From positions 1 through 22,994 of the forward strand of contig JBOEGA010000088.1 of the NCBI GenBank assembly GCA_050633205.1: 22,994 nt of DNA. Reading direction: 5' to 3'. Source of the DNA: CBDHHC01 sp050633205. GTDB taxonomy: Bacteria > Pseudomonadota > Alphaproteobacteria > Rhizobiales > CBDHHC01. Positions 20,834 through 22,994 of this stretch are shown here, piece after piece; the first letter of the stretch is position 1, and each line of letters begins with the position of its first letter. Both the position numbers and the translations under genes were made by a program. The notes beneath the pieces are model-generated. The model was not told the DNA's origin. It was given only the letters and a program-made list of their open reading frames with translations, and did not search any database.

Positions 20834-22971
20834 TGTCGAAACCAACCAAGAGAGACTGGCTGGAGCTTTCCACAAAAGAGTTACGGGACAGACCAATAGA
20901 GAGCCTTGACTGGAATACACCGGAAGGGTTCACGATAAAGCCTTTGTATACCGCTGAGGATTTGCCGAAAGACAGTGCGGACACTTTGCCTGGCTTTGCG
21001 CCTTTTACACGAGGTGTGAAGGGGACAATGTACGCAGGGCGCCCCTGGACAATCAGGCAATATGCCGGTTTTTCGACTGCCGAGGAAAGCAATGCTTTTT
21101 ACAAGCGTAACCTTGCAGCAGGTCAGAAGGGGCTTTCTGTTGCGTTCGATCTTGCTACTCACCGTGGCTATGACAGCGATCACCCCCGTGTGATTGGTGA
21201 TGTCGGCAAGGCAGGCGTTGCTATTGACAGCGTCGAGGACATGAAAATACTGTTCGACGAAATCCCTCTTGGCGAGATGTCGGTTTCCATGACAATGAAC
21301 GGTGCTGTAATTCCGGTTATGGCAATGTATATCGTTGCCGGGGAAGAGCAGGGCGTTGACAAGAGCAAACTGTCTGGCACTATCCAGAATGATATTCTGA
21401 AAGAGTTCATGGTTCGGAATACATATATCTATCCTCCTGAAGCATCTATGCGGATTGTTTCCGATATTATCGAATTTACCTCCAAAGAAATGCCGAAGTT
21501 TAATTCAATCTCTATTTCCGGCTACCATATGCTGGAAGCCGGGGCTACTGCGGTTCAGGAATTAGCATACACGCTTGCTGATGGACGGGAATATGTTCGT
21601 GCTGCTATTTCCAAGGGGCTGGATATTGATGCGTTTGCAGGAAGGCTGTCCTTCTTTTTTGGCATTGGTATGAACTTCTTTATGGAGATTGCCAAACTAC
21701 GGGCTGCGCGTACGCTGTGGTCAAGAATTATGACTGACCTTGGTGCGAAGTCTGAACGTTCAAAAATGTTACGGACCCATTGTCAGACATCCGGTGTATC
21801 GCTTACCGAGCAGGACCCGTACAACAATATTGTGCGTACAGCTTTTGAGGCCATGTCTGCAGTTCTTGGTGGTACGCAGTCATTGCATACAAATTCATTT
21901 GATGAAGCGATGGCATTGCCGACAGATTTTTCTGCAAGGATTTCCCGGAATACGCAGTTGATTTTGCAGCATGAAACCGGGGTGACCAATGTTGTTGACC
22001 CGTTGGGTGGCTCCTATTATGTGGAGAGCCTGACCCGTGAGCTGGAAGAAGCAGCCTGGGCGCTTATTGAGGAAGTTGAAAGTCTTGGCGGTATGACAAA
22101 GGCTGTCAATGACGGATTGCCGAAACAGAGGATTGAAGAAGCTGCTGCAAGGAAGCAGATCCGGATTGACAAAGTTGAGGATGTTATCGTCGGGGTGAAT
22201 AAATACCGGCTTGATGAAGAAGATCCTATTGATATCCTCAAGATTGATAATAAGGCAGTGCAGAAAGCGCAGGCCGCACGGATTGCCAGTATAAAGGCTT
22301 CCCGGGACGGGGAAGTATGTAAGACGGCTTTGAAAGAGCTTGCGCATGTTGCAGCCAGCGGTGAAGGTAATCTGCTGCAAGCAGCTGTTGAGGCAGCGAG
22401 GGCAAGGGCTACGCTTGGTGAAATTTCGGATGCAATGGAAGAGGCTTTCCAGAGGCATAAAGCAACAACACGGGTTATTTCCGGTGTCTACAGCGAGGCT
22501 TATGCGGATGAGCCCGAGTATCAGGTTCTTCAGGAGAATCTGAAAAACTATGCGACTGAGAATGGCCGCCAGCCTACTGTATTGATTGCAAAGATGGGGC
22601 AGGACGGGCATGACCGTGGTGCCAAGGTGATTGCAACGGCATTTGCAGATATAGGTTTTGATGTGCGCTTATCTGATATGTTTGAGACGCCGGAAGAGGT
22701 AGCCGACAAGGCTGTTTCAATGGGGGTGGATGTTATTGGTGTTTCATCGCTTGCGGCCGGACATAATACGCTGGTTGCAGAATTGATGGATGGCCTGAAA
22801 CAGCGTGGTGCGGAGGATATTATTGTTATCTGTGGTGGTGTGATCCCCGAGCAGGATTATGACTATCTGAAGGAAATCGGGGTTGCAGAGATTTTTGGTC
22901 CAGGCTCAAATGTTCTTGATGCTGCAAATGCGGTATTCGGGCGTGTTAGTGGTTTGATCAGGAACCGATGA
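20833..22971 (+). CDS. scpA: Methylmalonyl-CoA mutase (adenosylcobalamin-dependent)
   Basis: The mutase converts (R)-methylmalonyl-CoA to succinyl-CoA, feeding propionate carbon into the TCA cycle. The 712-residue single chain has the substrate-binding TIM barrel at about 30-410 (SVAFDLATHRGYDSDHPRV at 102-120, NGAVIPVMA at 156-164, TYIYPPEASMRI at 197-208, DPLGGSYYVE at 389-398), a linker, and a C-terminal B12 domain with the cobalt-ligand motif DGHDRG at 591-596 (His593). This is the homodimeric type with both functions in one chain. The ATG overlaps the pccA TGA by one base (TGATG), so the enzymes are co-translated. An epimerase and a MeaB chaperone would also be needed and are not in the window. 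Confidence 0.95.
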   Translation: MSKPTKRDWLELSTKELRDRPIESLDWNTPEGFTIKPLYTAEDLPKDSADTLPGFAPFTRGVKGTMYAGRPWTIRQYAGFSTAEESNAFYKRNLAAGQKGLSVAFDLATHRGYDSDHPRVIGDVGKAGVAIDSVEDMKILFDEIPLGEMSVSMTMNGAVIPVMAMYIVAGEEQGVDKSKLSGTIQNDILKEFMVRNTYIYPPEASMRIVSDIIEFTSKEMPKFNSISISGYHMLEAGATAVQELAYTLADGREYVRAAISKGLDIDAFAGRLSFFFGIGMNFFMEIAKLRAARTLWSRIMTDLGAKSERSKMLRTHCQTSGVSLTEQDPYNNIVRTAFEAMSAVLGGTQSLHTNSFDEAMALPTDFSARISRNTQLILQHETGVTNVVDPLGGSYYVESLTRELEEAAWALIEEVESLGGMTKAVNDGLPKQRIEEAAARKQIRIDKVEDVIVGVNKYRLDEEDPIDILKIDNKAVQKAQAARIASIKASRDGEVCKTALKELAHVAASGEGNLLQAAVEAARARATLGEISDAMEEAFQRHKATTRVISGVYSEAYADEPEYQVLQENLKNYATENGRQPTVLIAKMGQDGHDRGAKVIATAFADIGFDVRLSDMFETPEEVADKAVSMGVDVIGVSSLAAGHNTLVAELMDGLKQRGAEDIIVICGGVIPEQDYDYLKEIGVAEIFGPGSNVLDAANAVFGRVSGLIRNR

Positions 22972-22994
22972 ATTGTACTAGCCTCGACAAGATC

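Noticed and set aside
18764..20920. Long minus-strand open frame (718 codons) opposite pccA
   Set aside because: It is antisense to an intact pccA with all its motifs; long shadow frames are expected here from codon bias.
1..22994. CRISPR array or rRNA genes
   Set aside because: No regularly spaced direct repeats and no rRNA-like conserved segments were seen on either strand.

Overview
The window joins two kinds of DNA. Positions 1 to about 15330 look like the right-hand end of an integrated conjugative element. Positions about 15272 to 22994 look like ordinary chromosome of an alphaproteobacterium. The organism guess rests on protein style (a short FliN, a PccB/PccA/methylmalonyl-CoA mutase operon, and a serine recombinase with a small acidic partner gene) and is not a species call. 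By eye the chromosomal part is moderate in GC and the cargo is more AT-rich; no composition was computed.

Element, left part (1-5116, mostly minus strand): a VirD4/TraG-type coupling ATPase without membrane anchor (392-1999) sits between two tiny downstream genes (one cut by the window edge, ATGA overlap) and two small membrane proteins upstream. Two paralogous zinc-ribbon proteins (2725-3153, 4057-4494) flank an oppositely oriented helix-turn-helix gene (3330-4055). A disordered/ribbon-helix-helix protein (4673-5116) closes the block.

Element, cargo (5262-11734): a 100-aa unknown precedes an M48-like polytopic membrane metallopeptidase with HEFSH, ELNAD and HPS motifs. A decayed stretch follows (a frameshifted small HTH gene and a possible transposase tail). 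Then comes a Gabija-type anti-phage pair: GajA (OLD-family ATPase/TOPRIM nuclease) and GajB (UvrD-like helicase), overlapping by ATGA.

Element, right end (11735-15330): a highly structured non-coding block holds a 14-bp inverted repeat beside an AAGTGCGC sequence resembling MOBQ-type nic sites (candidate oriT). A textbook intrinsic terminator lies directly before an ArdA anti-restriction gene. A membrane protein, a small acidic protein and a large serine recombinase follow. The recombinase frame runs antisense into tRNA-Leu(GAG), the likely integration site. Thirty-seven Ns cover the 5' part of this tRNA.

Chromosome (15374-22971): fliN (minus), then lipB, a YiiX-like NlpC/P60 permuted cysteine peptidase, and a tight pccB-pccA-mutase operon converting propionyl-CoA to succinyl-CoA. 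The DNA before pccB carries a TTTGCAAA motif of the kind bound by ScfR/PccR regulators.

The strongest leads are the Gabija pair next to anti-restriction functions, the candidate oriT/attenuator block, the uncharacterised protease pair, and the recombinase whose C-terminus depends on the integration site.
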